This document shows, piece by piece, positions 15,111-24,660 of a DNA stretch of 40,985 nt (positions within the stretch are counted from its first letter, which is position 1; each line of letters starts with the position of its first letter). Source of the DNA: Gammaproteobacteria bacterium. GTDB taxonomy: Bacteria; Pseudomonadota; Gammaproteobacteria; UBA6429; Thiohalophilaceae. Where the stretch lies: positions 1 through 40,985 of the forward strand of contig JAPHTF010000035.1 in NCBI GenBank assembly GCA_026197095.1, given 5' to 3'. The translations under genes and the position numbers were made by a program. The notes under the pieces are model-generated. The model was not told the DNA's origin. It saw nothing but the letters and a program-made list of their open reading frames with translations, and did not search any database.

Positions 15111-15911
15111 GTGTTGTTTAAAAATAATTATATTTCTATATCCCACAAATTTAGCCTGTTAGCTATTTTTTTTCTATTTTTAATCTATTCTTCGTTCGCA
15201 TCCGCCATTGTTAATATGGATGGTTTACACTTTGATAATAATCAAAATACATTTACTGCAGCGCTTGATTTAAGCGTGAGTGGTTCTTCTGGTAACAGCG
15301 ATACGAGTAAAGCGGCTTTAAATACCCAGGTGAACTGGATTTCTGATAAATCAATTAATTTAGCACTCTTAGGTTATCAATATGGTGAAAGTAATAATGT
15401 ACGCAGTGTAAATAAAGCTTTTGTTCATTATCGCTATATTCGTCAAATAAATAATGCTTTTGATTGGGAAGTTTTTGGACAATTGGAAAAGAATGAGTTT
15501 ACCCGGTTGTCATATCGTGGTTTATTAGGTACGGGTATGCGGTATTCACTGGCAAAGTCAGATCAGCACCGTGCTTTTTTTGGCTTCGGAGGATTCCATG
15601 TAAAAGAAGAAACTGAAGTTACAGCGGGGCTGACCGATGATGGAGTAGAAGAATATACACGAGCTAACTTTTACCTTTTATCAAAATATAATGTTAAGCC
15701 AGCGATCAGCTTTTCCAATGCTATTTATTATCAACCACGATTTAATACCATGTCGGATTATCGTGCATTATTAGAGTCAAAATTTGATTTTAAAATTAAT
15801 GAAGATTTAAGTTTTAGATTAAGTTTAGATATTGAACATGATAGTGACCCATCGCAGTCTATTAAAGAAACTGATATAAGCTATATGACAGGATTAATAG
15901 TTAATTTTTAG
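15111..15911 (+). CDS. DUF481-type outer membrane barrel protein
   Basis: A 266-residue protein from GTG 15111 (TTG 15114 is an alternative). It has a signal peptide with a long hydrophobic core and SASA-type cleavage near residue 27. The mature part alternates polar and apolar residues in beta strands (LDLSVSGSSGNSDTSKAAL, FDWEVFGQLEKNEFTRLSYR, YSLAKSDQHRAFFGFG) and ends with an aromatic residue in IVNF, as outer-membrane barrels do. It resembles the YdiY/DUF481 family, whose substrate is unknown. There is no Shine-Dalgarno box and the gap to the csrA-like stop is 2 bases, so translation is likely coupled. Confidence 0.82.
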   Translation: MLFKNNYISISHKFSLLAIFFLFLIYSSFASAIVNMDGLHFDNNQNTFTAALDLSVSGSSGNSDTSKAALNTQVNWISDKSINLALLGYQYGESNNVRSVNKAFVHYRYIRQINNAFDWEVFGQLEKNEFTRLSYRGLLGTGMRYSLAKSDQHRAFFGFGGFHVKEETEVTAGLTDDGVEEYTRANFYLLSKYNVKPAISFSNAIYYQPRFNTMSDYRALLESKFDFKINEDLSFRLSLDIEHDSDPSQSIKETDISYMTGLIVNF

Positions 15912-16214
15912 TAGGTATGTAAACCTGATTAAAATTAGTTAACCCTTCTATTAAATATAACATTGGTTAACGTTTAATATGAGTACATTTGTGATAGAAA
16001 TCATTATAATGTTGCTGATAAAAATAATGGTATTAAGTTACCTACAAATTCTTTTCCTTAATACTATTGAATTTACGCTATCTCTCAATTAAAGAGCTGG
16101 GTAAAAATGTGGTTTTTAAAAACATTTTTAAATACTAGAATGATTGGGATAACAAAAACTCTTGGTAGAATATAGTTTATACATAAAAAATTTTTTATTC
16201 AGTGAGATCTATAA
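15912..16214. other. intergenic region with a 9-bp inverted repeat
   Basis: No gene. TAAAAATGT (16102-16110) is repeated inverted as ACATTTTTA (16122-16130) around an 11-base loop, about 85 bases before the kinase start. It could be an operator or a weak terminator for the csrA-DUF481 unit. No convincing promoter could be chosen. Confidence 0.45.
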
Positions 16215-18188
16215 TTGACAAAAAAAATCTCTAAAGTTCTTCCCGAAAATAAGATCTCGCATCAAAATTCCAGACCATCATTGACTGAATTTGATGCGAT
16301 TATTAATTCAATACCTGACGTAATAATTAGATTTAACCTGTCCGGTAAAGTCGTTTGGTGGAATAAAAATTTAGATGATGTTGTTTTATTGTCAAATGAA
16401 GAATTACTGTCTTGTAATTTTAGTGATTTGTTTGAATCATGTTGCGGTGCATCAACAGAAATTATTATAGACAAAACTATTAGCGATGGTTATTCAGAAG
16501 TTGATACATTGTTGTACACTTCTGATGGTGATAAAAGATATCATGTGAAATGCACTCTTGTTGATGGTGTATCAGATAAAGAAATTCTTGTGGTTGGCCG
16601 AGATGTGCATGAACGGGCACAAATGTCTGATGCACTTAAGCAAAGCCAGAATCAGTTACAAAAACTTATTGATGCACTTCCTTTCCTTGTTTTTCTAATT
16701 TCAACTGAAAATAAATACTTGTTAGCGAATAAAACATTTTGTGATTTTGTTGGTTTGCCTCAGGAAGAAATTATTGGTTTTCACCATAATGATATTTTGA
16801 ACAGTGAATTAGTTAAATGTCTGAATCGCGATACTGATAAAGTTTTATCCGATAAAAAATCCGTTCATTGTGAAGGAACAATAGAGCTTCACAGAGGCAA
16901 TGTAAGTTTATCGGTAGATAAGTTCCCCATGTTTGATGATGAAGGTAACATGTATGCTATTTGTGGTGTTGTTGAAGATGTCACAAACCAGGTTCAATTG
17001 CAGCGGCAATTACAGCAAACTCAAAAAATGGAAGCTATTGGGCAGCTAACCGGAGGTATTGCTCATGATTTTAATAACGTACTTGCATCTATTATGGGGT
17101 ATACCAGCTTAACTAAAAGACAGGTAGCACAGTTTAATGACAGCAAAGTAGAAGCTTACCTTGGACAAATTACACGAGCCGGTGAAAGAGCACGGGACCT
17201 TGTGCAGCAATTATTAGCATTTAGCAGGGGCGATATTGGTGGTTTACAAGTATTACAACCTGAACCATTAGCAAAAGAAGCTATCAAAATGTTAACTTCA
17301 TTAATACCGAGTAGCATTAATCTTAATCTTAAAATAAGAAGTAATAATGTAAAACATTATATTGAAGTTGATCCCGTTCAGTTTCATCAAAGCCTGATGA
17401 ACCTGGTGATTAATGCTAAGGACTCTATAACTGGGGGAACAGGTAAGATTGATGTGTCCTTAAAGTATTTACCCAATGTAAAACATATGTGTGATTCCTG
17501 CCATCTTGGTTTTTCTGGAAAATTTATTCAGCTATCTGTTTCTGATACGGGAGAAGGAATTAAAAAAGAAATATTAGGAAGAATATTTGATCCGTTTTTC
17601 ACAACAAAGGCAATTGGTAAAGGCTCTGGTATGGGGCTTTCAATGCTTCACGGTATTGTACACAGTAGTGGTGGTCATATTGTTGTTAAGTCAAAGAACT
17701 CCCCATCTGAGTCAGGTACTACAATTCAGATTTTTTTCCCTGAAGTTAAATCAAAAGAAATAAAAGAAAATACTGCTCAATACATTGTAGAAAAAGTCAA
17801 AAATATAAATACAGATAAAACAATCCTGATCATTGATGATGAAGTCATGATTACTCAATACCTGAGTGATTTGTTAAAAAGGGATGGATATAAAGTCATT
17901 GCCTTTAATAATCCGGTTAAAGGCTTAGACTATTTTTTAGATAATAATAAGAGTATTGATATCATTATCTCCGATCAAACAATGCCAGGATTAACTGGTC
18001 TTGAATTAGCCAGAACAATAAGAGAAAAAAACTATGATGTTCCGGTAATCTTATGCACCGGTTACAGTGATTTTGCTGTTGATATTCAAAATACTGATAC
18101 GGGAGTTGATGTTTTTATGAGTAAACCGTTTGATAATAATTTGCTTCTGCAGCACATTTCACAATTAACAACACTGTATGAAAATTAG
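16215..18188 (+). CDS. PAS-PAS hybrid histidine kinase with receiver
   Basis: A 657-residue protein read from TTG 16215 (GTGAG about 9 bases upstream; no nearby ATG keeps the N-terminus). PAS 1 at ~25-130, PAS 2 at ~145-262 (VVEDVTNQ), HisKA with GQLTGGIAHDFNNV and phospho-acceptor His284. HATPase boxes are LMNLVINAKD, SDTGEGI and GSGMGLSMLHGI. The C-terminal receiver has IIDDE, phospho-acceptor Asp587 (SDQTMPG) and the MSKPF lysine. No transmembrane segment is obvious, so it probably senses a cytoplasmic signal. It has no DNA-binding output and there is no adjacent response regulator, so its target must lie elsewhere. Confidence 0.9.
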   Translation: MTKKISKVLPENKISHQNSRPSLTEFDAIINSIPDVIIRFNLSGKVVWWNKNLDDVVLLSNEELLSCNFSDLFESCCGASTEIIIDKTISDGYSEVDTLLYTSDGDKRYHVKCTLVDGVSDKEILVVGRDVHERAQMSDALKQSQNQLQKLIDALPFLVFLISTENKYLLANKTFCDFVGLPQEEIIGFHHNDILNSELVKCLNRDTDKVLSDKKSVHCEGTIELHRGNVSLSVDKFPMFDDEGNMYAICGVVEDVTNQVQLQRQLQQTQKMEAIGQLTGGIAHDFNNVLASIMGYTSLTKRQVAQFNDSKVEAYLGQITRAGERARDLVQQLLAFSRGDIGGLQVLQPEPLAKEAIKMLTSLIPSSINLNLKIRSNNVKHYIEVDPVQFHQSLMNLVINAKDSITGGTGKIDVSLKYLPNVKHMCDSCHLGFSGKFIQLSVSDTGEGIKKEILGRIFDPFFTTKAIGKGSGMGLSMLHGIVHSSGGHIVVKSKNSPSESGTTIQIFFPEVKSKEIKENTAQYIVEKVKNINTDKTILIIDDEVMITQYLSDLLKRDGYKVIAFNNPVKGLDYFLDNNKSIDIIISDQTMPGLTGLELARTIREKNYDVPVILCTGYSDFAVDIQNTDTGVDVFMSKPFDNNLLLQHISQLTTLYEN

Positions 18189-18255
18189 GCGCAATTAGTC
18201 CCTCTTTATATCCTGATTACCCCCTATTACTATTGTTAACATATGTTCTAATATC

Positions 18256-18284
18256 TTGACTTCATTTGTTTTTTTCTATTAAAT
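18256..18284 (+). promoter_or_regulatory. candidate promoter of the tetR-efflux operon
   Basis: TTGACT (18256-18261), 17-base spacer, TTAAAT (18279-18284). It lies 32 bases before the tetR start. Only sequence match supports it. Confidence 0.4.
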
Positions 18285-18315
18285 AACTCTCCGGTCATTT
18301 ATTTGAGGTGCCATT

Positions 18316-18966
18316 GTGGGAGCAGTACATTCAACAGTGCATAAGTCTTGTCGCTGGCATCGTCGCAAAGAAGACCGTCCCGCTGAGATATTAACTGCCG
18401 CATTAAAAACATTTTCCGTGAAGGGTTTTGCTGCTACGAAGTTAGTTGAAGTCGCTAAAGAAGCAGGCGTATCAAAAGGTACACTTTATCTTTATTTTGA
18501 GAGCAAAGAGGCACTCTTTAAAGAAGTCGTTAGCGAATTTGTTTTGCCACAAATAGCAAAAGCTGAAGAGCATGCCGAGCAATATAGCGGTTCTACTAAG
18601 GAGCTGATGTTTAACCTTGTGGATCACTGGCGAACTCATGTTCTTGAAACTGAATTATCAGGTATTTCAAAAATGATGATTGCAGAAGCATCAAACTTTC
18701 CTGATCTTGCACACTTTTATCTTGAAAATGTTATTCAGCGTACTCGACACTTTGTCGCCAATTTAATTGAGCTTGGAATACAACGTGGTGAATTTCGAAA
18801 GTGTAATTCGCAGTACGCTGCTCGTGCATTTCTCACACCCATGGTATTTTCTGCAATCTGGCAATACTCACTTGCGCCATTTGATGAAAGTTATGACATT
18901 AATGAATATTTAAACCTGAGTATGGACATATTTATACGCGGCATCTTGAAGGAAAATCAAGGATGA
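18316..18966 (+). CDS. TetR/AcrR-family repressor of the efflux operon
   Basis: A 216-residue protein starting at GTG 18316, five bases after GAGGTG. The N-terminal HTH reads ILTAALKTFSVKGFAATKL and ends with the family's KGTLYLYFESKEALF. The C-terminal ligand-binding domain is all-helical. It overlaps the downstream tolC-like gene by four bases (ATGA). TetR proteins of this arrangement usually repress their own operon and are released by pump substrates; the inducer is unknown. The N-terminus has about 20 residues before the HTH, including Cys12 and His-rich residues. Confidence 0.92.
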   Translation: MGAVHSTVHKSCRWHRRKEDRPAEILTAALKTFSVKGFAATKLVEVAKEAGVSKGTLYLYFESKEALFKEVVSEFVLPQIAKAEEHAEQYSGSTKELMFNLVDHWRTHVLETELSGISKMMIAEASNFPDLAHFYLENVIQRTRHFVANLIELGIQRGEFRKCNSQYAARAFLTPMVFSAIWQYSLAPFDESYDINEYLNLSMDIFIRGILKENQG

Positions 18967-20408
18967 ATAAAAAATTTTTAATGATAGCCTTTGTATTAAG
19001 CAGTATTTTAATTTCCAATATTGCCAATGCTAATAACAGTATGGAATTAACTATTTATCAGGTTATGCAACGCGTTATTGATCGTTATCCATCATTAAAA
19101 ATTTCTGCAATGGAAGTCGCGCAAGCAGCAGAACAACGGCAACAAGTGGAAAGTAGTTTAGGCTGGATATTAAATAGTTCAGCTGGAGTTACTCATGATC
19201 TAACAGGTTTAGGTACACCATCTGATCGATTGGATCTCAATGCGTCACTTGCACGTCAATTAGAATCAGGTGCAACATTAAGTTTAAGTGGTGGTTATCG
19301 TTATGAAGATAGCCAGCTAACATTTAGTCCGGCATTTCCTAACCCGGCACACACGACAACACTTGATTTAAGCTACCGTTTACCTTTAGCCCAGGGAGAA
19401 GGTAATCCAGTGTATACTGAAGGCTTAATCTCTTCAGAAGCAGGACATGACTTGGCCAGGGCAAACCAGTTAATGACCCGTATTACTTTAGCCGAAAAAG
19501 TAAAGGATCTCTTTTATTCCGCATTATCCACTCAGGCAAGATTATCAAATGCAAAACAAGCCGTGCTTAGAGCAAGAGAGCTCAGTGGTTACATCAATAA
19601 AAACGTTAAACTGGGATTGTCTGAAGATAAAGACCAGTTGCAGGCTCAGGCACAATTAAATTCAAAGTTAGCTGATCTCAGTTCAATCGAGCTGCAATGG
19701 CAACAACAGCAAACCTCAATTAACCGGTTAATGCTTGAAGACTGGAATCAGCAAGTGCAACCAACGCTAATGCAATTAGAGAAAAATAATTATAATGTAA
19801 TTGATTTAATTAAAACTACAGAGGCATATCACCCTGCAGTTAAAATTTCTCAAGCACAATTAGATATGGCAGAAAGTTCAATAAACTCTGCGCTTGATAG
19901 TAAGAAAGATAATGTCGATCTAGTAGTTTCAGTCGGAACTCGTACTTCAGATGGTAAAAGTACAACAGGGACGGTTAGCGAAAAAGATTGGGCAGGCACT
20001 GTAAGCATTCAATATAAACATCTGTTTGATGATAAAGGTGTAAGTTCTAAATACAAACAGGCAATGCTGGAAAAAAATATAGCACTCGAAAATACAATTA
20101 AGACTAATGATGATATTCGTTATACCGTATCAGGTTTGGTTGCTGAAATTGAAGCGGCCAGATTAGCCGTTAACACTGCTCAGCAGAAATTGCATAGTGA
20201 AACTTTAAAGCTTAAAGAAGCTGAGTACCGTTTTCGTAATGGCAGGGCAGATACCGCTCAACTGATTCAATTTCAAAATGAACACTCATTAGCACAATTA
20301 GCCTATCAAACTCAAAAAATTGATTTAAATAACCGGATAATAGCTCTGCAAATATTTAGCGGACAGTTTTGGAATGAACTTTCAAAAGTACATGGAGTGA
20401 AAAAATGA
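18963..20408 (+). CDS. TolC-family outer membrane efflux protein
   Basis: A 481-residue protein. Signal peptide residues 1-23 (cleavage near ANA-NNSM). Two internal repeats with long amphipathic helices (LRARELSGYINKNV, AARLAVNTAQQKLHSETLKL) and Gln/Asn-rich strands are typical of outer membrane factors that form a periplasmic tunnel. It overlaps tetR by 4 bases upstream and the RND pump gene by 4 bases downstream, so all three are one translationally coupled operon. Confidence 0.92.
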   Translation: MNKKFLMIAFVLSSILISNIANANNSMELTIYQVMQRVIDRYPSLKISAMEVAQAAEQRQQVESSLGWILNSSAGVTHDLTGLGTPSDRLDLNASLARQLESGATLSLSGGYRYEDSQLTFSPAFPNPAHTTTLDLSYRLPLAQGEGNPVYTEGLISSEAGHDLARANQLMTRITLAEKVKDLFYSALSTQARLSNAKQAVLRARELSGYINKNVKLGLSEDKDQLQAQAQLNSKLADLSSIELQWQQQQTSINRLMLEDWNQQVQPTLMQLEKNNYNVIDLIKTTEAYHPAVKISQAQLDMAESSINSALDSKKDNVDLVVSVGTRTSDGKSTTGTVSEKDWAGTVSIQYKHLFDDKGVSSKYKQAMLEKNIALENTIKTNDDIRYTVSGLVAEIEAARLAVNTAQQKLHSETLKLKEAEYRFRNGRADTAQLIQFQNEHSLAQLAYQTQKIDLNNRIIALQIFSGQFWNELSKVHGVKK

Positions 20409-23400
20409 AATCAGTATTTCGGTTTTTTGTTGAACGTGCCTTAATGGTAAATCTGATTTCAGTATTTTTAATGGCCATTGGTATATATGCGATTTTTGAC
20501 ATTAATCGAGAAGCTTTTCCAAATGTTAATTTAGATAAAATACAAATTGATATTCCATATCCCGGTGCATCGCCTTCAGAAATTGAACGCCTGGTGATAA
20601 CACCTATAGAGCAAGAGTTAAAAGCACTGGATGGAATTGACACCATGAATTCTATTGCTTTTAGTGGTTCAGGTATTATTACGCTTGATCTTGATCCTGA
20701 TTCAAACAATCGAAATCAAATAGTCAATGATGTTCAAATGGCGGTTGATCAGGCTATTTTACCCGATGATTTACCTACACAACCCCATGTGCTTGAAATT
20801 GATGGTGCCGTCTTTCCAATAATTCAACTTGCGATTTCTTCGGATATATCTGATCTTGAATTAAAGCGTTTGGGTGATCGAATTCAAGATGATCTGTTAG
20901 CTATTAAAGGTATAGCTAAGGTTTTAATACAAGGCGATCGTAAAGCTGAAATCCGCATTACAGTTAACCCCGAAAAACTTGCTTTACATCGTATTTCAAT
21001 TGGTGAAATCGCTACTTTATTAAAAGCATGGAACATTAATTCACCAGGTGGCGAAGTGAATACAGATCAAGGTCAAAAAATGGTCCGCATTGTTGGCCAG
21101 TTCCAAAATGTGAAAGATGTAGAAGGGCTTGTGTTACGTTCAAATGATCGTGGCGATAATATTAAACTTGGCGATATTGCGACAATTGAAGAGTCACTGG
21201 TTATTCCTACTGTATATTTTGATTCAGGTGGTGAGCCTGCATTGAATATGATTGTTTTGAAAAAAACAGATGGCGATATTATTGATGTTGTTGATGATGT
21301 TATGAAATACATTAAAACGATTCCCGTTGTGTACGGTGCCAATATAAATGTGAGTACTTCACAGGATTTCTCACGTTTTGCCCGTTTACGTTTAGGTGTG
21401 CTAACCAATAACGGGATAGTCGGCTTAATTTTAGTTTTCATTTCATTAATCGTGTTCTTACGTTTCTCTGTCGCAATGACATCAACCTGGAGTTTACCTA
21501 TTGTTTTCTTAACAGGGTTATTCCTTTTGCATATGTCAGGAATAACATTAAACCTCATTTCGATGCTTGGCTTCATTATGGTCCTGGGGATGTTAGTTGA
21601 CGATGCAATTATTGTCGGGGAAAATATTGCATATCACATGGAACAAGGAGAAAGCCCCAACGATGCTGCTGTGAAAGGTGCATATGAATTATTTGGCCCG
21701 GTTACAACCACAATTTTAACAACGGTTGCAGCATTTCTACCTCTAATGTACATGTCCGGTATGATAGGTAAGTTTATTATTGCAATCCCCGTTGTGGTTA
21801 TTTCTTTATTGTTTTTTTCCTGGTTAGAAGCTTTTTTGATCTTACCAAGTCATGTTAGTCATTTAACGAATTCAAAAATTAAAACTAAAGAAAAACAATG
21901 GTTAGTTAATTTTGAGCATGGTTATGCGAAGTTCCTGGCGTGGGTTTTACATCATCGCTGGACTGTGGTTTTGTTATCAGCTTTAGTTTTAGGTGGGAGC
22001 ATTATCTTAGCTAAACAATTGATGCAGTTTCAGTTATTCCCGGCGGTTGCTGTTGATCAGTATTTAGTTCGGGTGACTGCAGAACCTGGAACAAGTCTCA
22101 ACGATTTACGTAAAAAATTACAAAGTGTTGATAATGAAATTCGTAAAAATATCGATCTCAAGAATCTGGAGACGACCATATTATCAAGCGGACAAACACA
22201 GCGTGATGCCGGCGATCCATTAACTCAGCGTGGCAGCCGCTTTGGCCAAATCAGGGTGCTCTATATACCTGCAGTTTTACGAGAAGGTCATGATGCAGTA
22301 AAAGATTTACGTTACCTGGAAAAGACTCTTCCACTTAAATACCCGCAAATGGAAATAGCGTTTGAACTTGTGACAGCAGGCCCTCCAACCGGCCGTGCGA
22401 TGGAATTAGAGATATCCAGCAATGATGGAATATCAAACGAGAAAGTGGCTCAAAATTTAATCAACTTTCTACAAGATGTTGAAGGTGTCACAACCGTTGA
22501 GAGTGGACTACAACCCGGAGATAAAGAAATTCATGTTGTGCTGGATAAAGGTCTGGCTGCTTATTCTGGTGTCGATCTCATTACAGCCGCTTCACATATC
22601 AGGGCAGCAGTAGACGGTCTTCGTGTATCAACAACACGATATGGTACCGAAGAAGTCGATGTTACCATTCGTTATCCAGAAAACATTGAAGAGATTAAAG
22701 CTTTAGAAAATTTAAAAGTCCCTAATACACGCGGAGGCTTAATACCTTTGAGTTCAATCTCAAAATTTGTTGAAAAAACAGGTTTTACAACAGTACGTCA
22801 TAAAGACGGTTTGCGCGTGATTCGTGTTTTCGCAAATATTGATTCAAGTAAGATCACAAGTATTAAGCTAAATAGTTTTGTTGCCAAGAATCAAGATACG
22901 TGGCTGGCTGAATACAAAGGAAAAGTGAAAATCAATTATGGAGGTGAAGCAGAAAAGAATGATGAATCATTTCAGGACTTAGCCTTTTCATTTTTATTTG
23001 CACTCATCGCTATTTTCTTTTTGCTAGCGATTCAGTTTAATAGTTTAGGGTATCCGCTTATTGTCATGTTAGCGATACCGTTTGGTGTTGTTGGGGTAAT
23101 TATAAGTTTTTACCTTCATGGTGTTTTTTGGAAACCGATGCCATTATCTTTCTTTTCGACTATGGGCATGGTTGCGTTAACAGGCGTTGTTGTAAATAGT
23201 TCAATGATACTGCTGGTATTCATTCAACGTGCACGTGAAGAGGGCATGGATGCTTTAGAAGCTATTTTACTTGCAGGTCGAAGACGATTACGTGCGGTTG
23301 TTCTTACTGCCTTTACTACAGTAGTGGGATTATTGCCTACGGCATATGGTTGGGGCGGAACTGATCCGTTTGTCGCACCCATGGCCCTGGCTTTGTCTTG

Positions 23401-23509
23401 GGGACTTGCTTTTGCGACATTAATTACATTGATAGTTATTCCAGCCGCTTTAGCTGCAAGTGTTGATACTGCAGAGCATTTTAAAAAATGGTTCAGGAAA
23501 AAATCATAA
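20405..23509 (+). CDS. RND-type efflux permease (HAE-1-like)
   Basis: A 1034-residue protein with 12 membrane segments in the RND two-half layout: TM1 near the N-terminus, porter loops with PYPGASPSEIE and TPIEQELKALDGI, TM2-6 ~330-480, and a second set after ~520. The TM4 proton-relay pair Asp399-Asp400 is kept (GMLVDDAIIVGENI). In TM10 the usual AcrB Lys is replaced by Asn (TGVVVNSSMILL), as in many non-AcrB RND subfamilies. It probably exports drugs or lipophilic compounds through the TolC partner. No periplasmic adaptor (HlyD/AcrA-type) gene is in the operon, so one must be supplied elsewhere or is not needed. Confidence 0.93.
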   Translation: MKSVFRFFVERALMVNLISVFLMAIGIYAIFDINREAFPNVNLDKIQIDIPYPGASPSEIERLVITPIEQELKALDGIDTMNSIAFSGSGIITLDLDPDSNNRNQIVNDVQMAVDQAILPDDLPTQPHVLEIDGAVFPIIQLAISSDISDLELKRLGDRIQDDLLAIKGIAKVLIQGDRKAEIRITVNPEKLALHRISIGEIATLLKAWNINSPGGEVNTDQGQKMVRIVGQFQNVKDVEGLVLRSNDRGDNIKLGDIATIEESLVIPTVYFDSGGEPALNMIVLKKTDGDIIDVVDDVMKYIKTIPVVYGANINVSTSQDFSRFARLRLGVLTNNGIVGLILVFISLIVFLRFSVAMTSTWSLPIVFLTGLFLLHMSGITLNLISMLGFIMVLGMLVDDAIIVGENIAYHMEQGESPNDAAVKGAYELFGPVTTTILTTVAAFLPLMYMSGMIGKFIIAIPVVVISLLFFSWLEAFLILPSHVSHLTNSKIKTKEKQWLVNFEHGYAKFLAWVLHHRWTVVLLSALVLGGSIILAKQLMQFQLFPAVAVDQYLVRVTAEPGTSLNDLRKKLQSVDNEIRKNIDLKNLETTILSSGQTQRDAGDPLTQRGSRFGQIRVLYIPAVLREGHDAVKDLRYLEKTLPLKYPQMEIAFELVTAGPPTGRAMELEISSNDGISNEKVAQNLINFLQDVEGVTTVESGLQPGDKEIHVVLDKGLAAYSGVDLITAASHIRAAVDGLRVSTTRYGTEEVDVTIRYPENIEEIKALENLKVPNTRGGLIPLSSISKFVEKTGFTTVRHKDGLRVIRVFANIDSSKITSIKLNSFVAKNQDTWLAEYKGKVKINYGGEAEKNDESFQDLAFSFLFALIAIFFLLAIQFNSLGYPLIVMLAIPFGVVGVIISFYLHGVFWKPMPLSFFSTMGMVALTGVVVNSSMILLVFIQRAREEGMDALEAILLAGRRRLRAVVLTAFTTVVGLLPTAYGWGGTDPFVAPMALALSWGLAFATLITLIVIPAALAASVDTAEHFKKWFRKKS

Positions 23510-23533
23510 ATAAAAAGTAGTTATGAAGATTGG

Positions 23534-24022
23534 TTAGAGAAAACGTCCTGCGCCAGTAAAACGTTGACGCCAGTATGTTTCTTTCATCGAACTGATTTTT
23601 ACACGCTTACCTGAAGAAGGGGCGTGTATGAATTTATTGTTGCCCAGGTATATGCCTACATGGGATACCAGTCGCGAAAGGGCTGTTTTAAAGAAAACGA
23701 GATCGCCGGCTTTTAGATATTTACGAGGAACGCGTTTTGAGGCCTTGTATTGCTGGCCTGTAGTCCGTGGGAGATCGATACCTGCGGCTTTATGGCTGTA
23801 TTGCACCAAGCCGCTACAGTCAAAACCACGGTTGGGGTTTGCCCCACCGTAACGATACTTTACTCCGAGCATGTTTTTAGCCGTCTTGATTATGGCTTGT
23901 TTACTCGCGGGGACATTGCTTTGCTGATATTTTGGGCTGCTACCACATCCGGACAATGCTAGTCCAAAAGCAATAACACCTGTAATACCGGCTATCTTAA
24001 TTTTTAGTTTATTTATTGTCAT
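23534..24022 (-). CDS. NlpC/P60 lipoprotein, peptidoglycan endopeptidase
   Basis: A 162-residue lipoprotein on the minus strand. Signal peptide with lipobox LSGC (lipidated Cys26). The NlpC/P60 domain at ~40-162 has catalytic Cys69 (GFDCSGLV), His121 (VSHVGIY) and His133 (FIHAPSS). These enzymes cut peptide cross-links of peptidoglycan (Spr/NlpC-type). It is convergent with the RND gene, with a 24-base gap and no visible terminator. Its own promoter should lie between 24023 and 24154. Confidence 0.93.
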   Translation of the reverse strand: MTINKLKIKIAGITGVIAFGLALSGCGSSPKYQQSNVPASKQAIIKTAKNMLGVKYRYGGANPNRGFDCSGLVQYSHKAAGIDLPRTTGQQYKASKRVPRKYLKAGDLVFFKTALSRLVSHVGIYLGNNKFIHAPSSGKRVKISSMKETYWRQRFTGAGRFL

Positions 24023-24160
24023 AATGTATTATTGTAGACAAATAATCTGAATAATCAACGAGATATAGTAATACTTTAATAAATTAAATTAAATTGTTAA
24101 TATTTCAAAAATGCCTTAATGGACACAGTAAAAGTCTGGTTCATGGACTAGAATTTGTCT

Positions 24161-24544
24161 ATGGAAATCTCATCAACATCGAATGCCTCATTTTCTCGCA
24201 CTGTTACGCCGGCGAAAAGCAGCAGTGACAGGCAAACATATGATGATTCACAAGCGAAAAATGCTGAAAATAAAGCTCAGGAGCGCACGCAAGAACAGCG
24301 TGCCATTCAGGAAAAACTCCAGCAAAATAAAGAAGATAGCCAACGACGACTCGATGGCAGGTTAATCAGCTTTGGACAGGAGCAAGACAATATCAGCAGT
24401 GAGCAAAAACAGGCATCTTACAACCGTTCACGAGTTAATGAAGCGTATAGCCGTCCGCCACAAAATGAATCTACCTATTCTTCGAATCAGCAGCAACAAT
24501 ATGCACGTGACAGAAATAACGATGCCATTGATATTGTTGTTTAG
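24161..24544 (+). CDS. small polar Gln/Asn-rich protein
   Basis: About 127 residues from ATG 24161 (TTG 24155 is in frame). It is strongly hydrophilic and probably disordered or coiled-coil: NAENKAQERTQEQRAIQEKL, then a conserved-looking RRLDGRLISFGQEQ, then Tyr/Asn/Gln-rich sequence ending AIDIVV. There is no signal peptide. Similar short polar proteins occur in gammaproteobacteria, but I cannot assign a function. Confidence 0.7.
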   Translation: MEISSTSNASFSRTVTPAKSSSDRQTYDDSQAKNAENKAQERTQEQRAIQEKLQQNKEDSQRRLDGRLISFGQEQDNISSEQKQASYNRSRVNEAYSRPPQNESTYSSNQQQQYARDRNNDAIDIVV

Positions 24545-24660
24545 TCGTTTAACGGCTTAGCGAGTCATACTGTAACTAATGAGTTTGCCGCGTTCATTGA
24601 AAATGTCCTAATTGTGATTTTTTACCTGTAGCAGTGATATGTTTACGGTAGAATGCCGGC

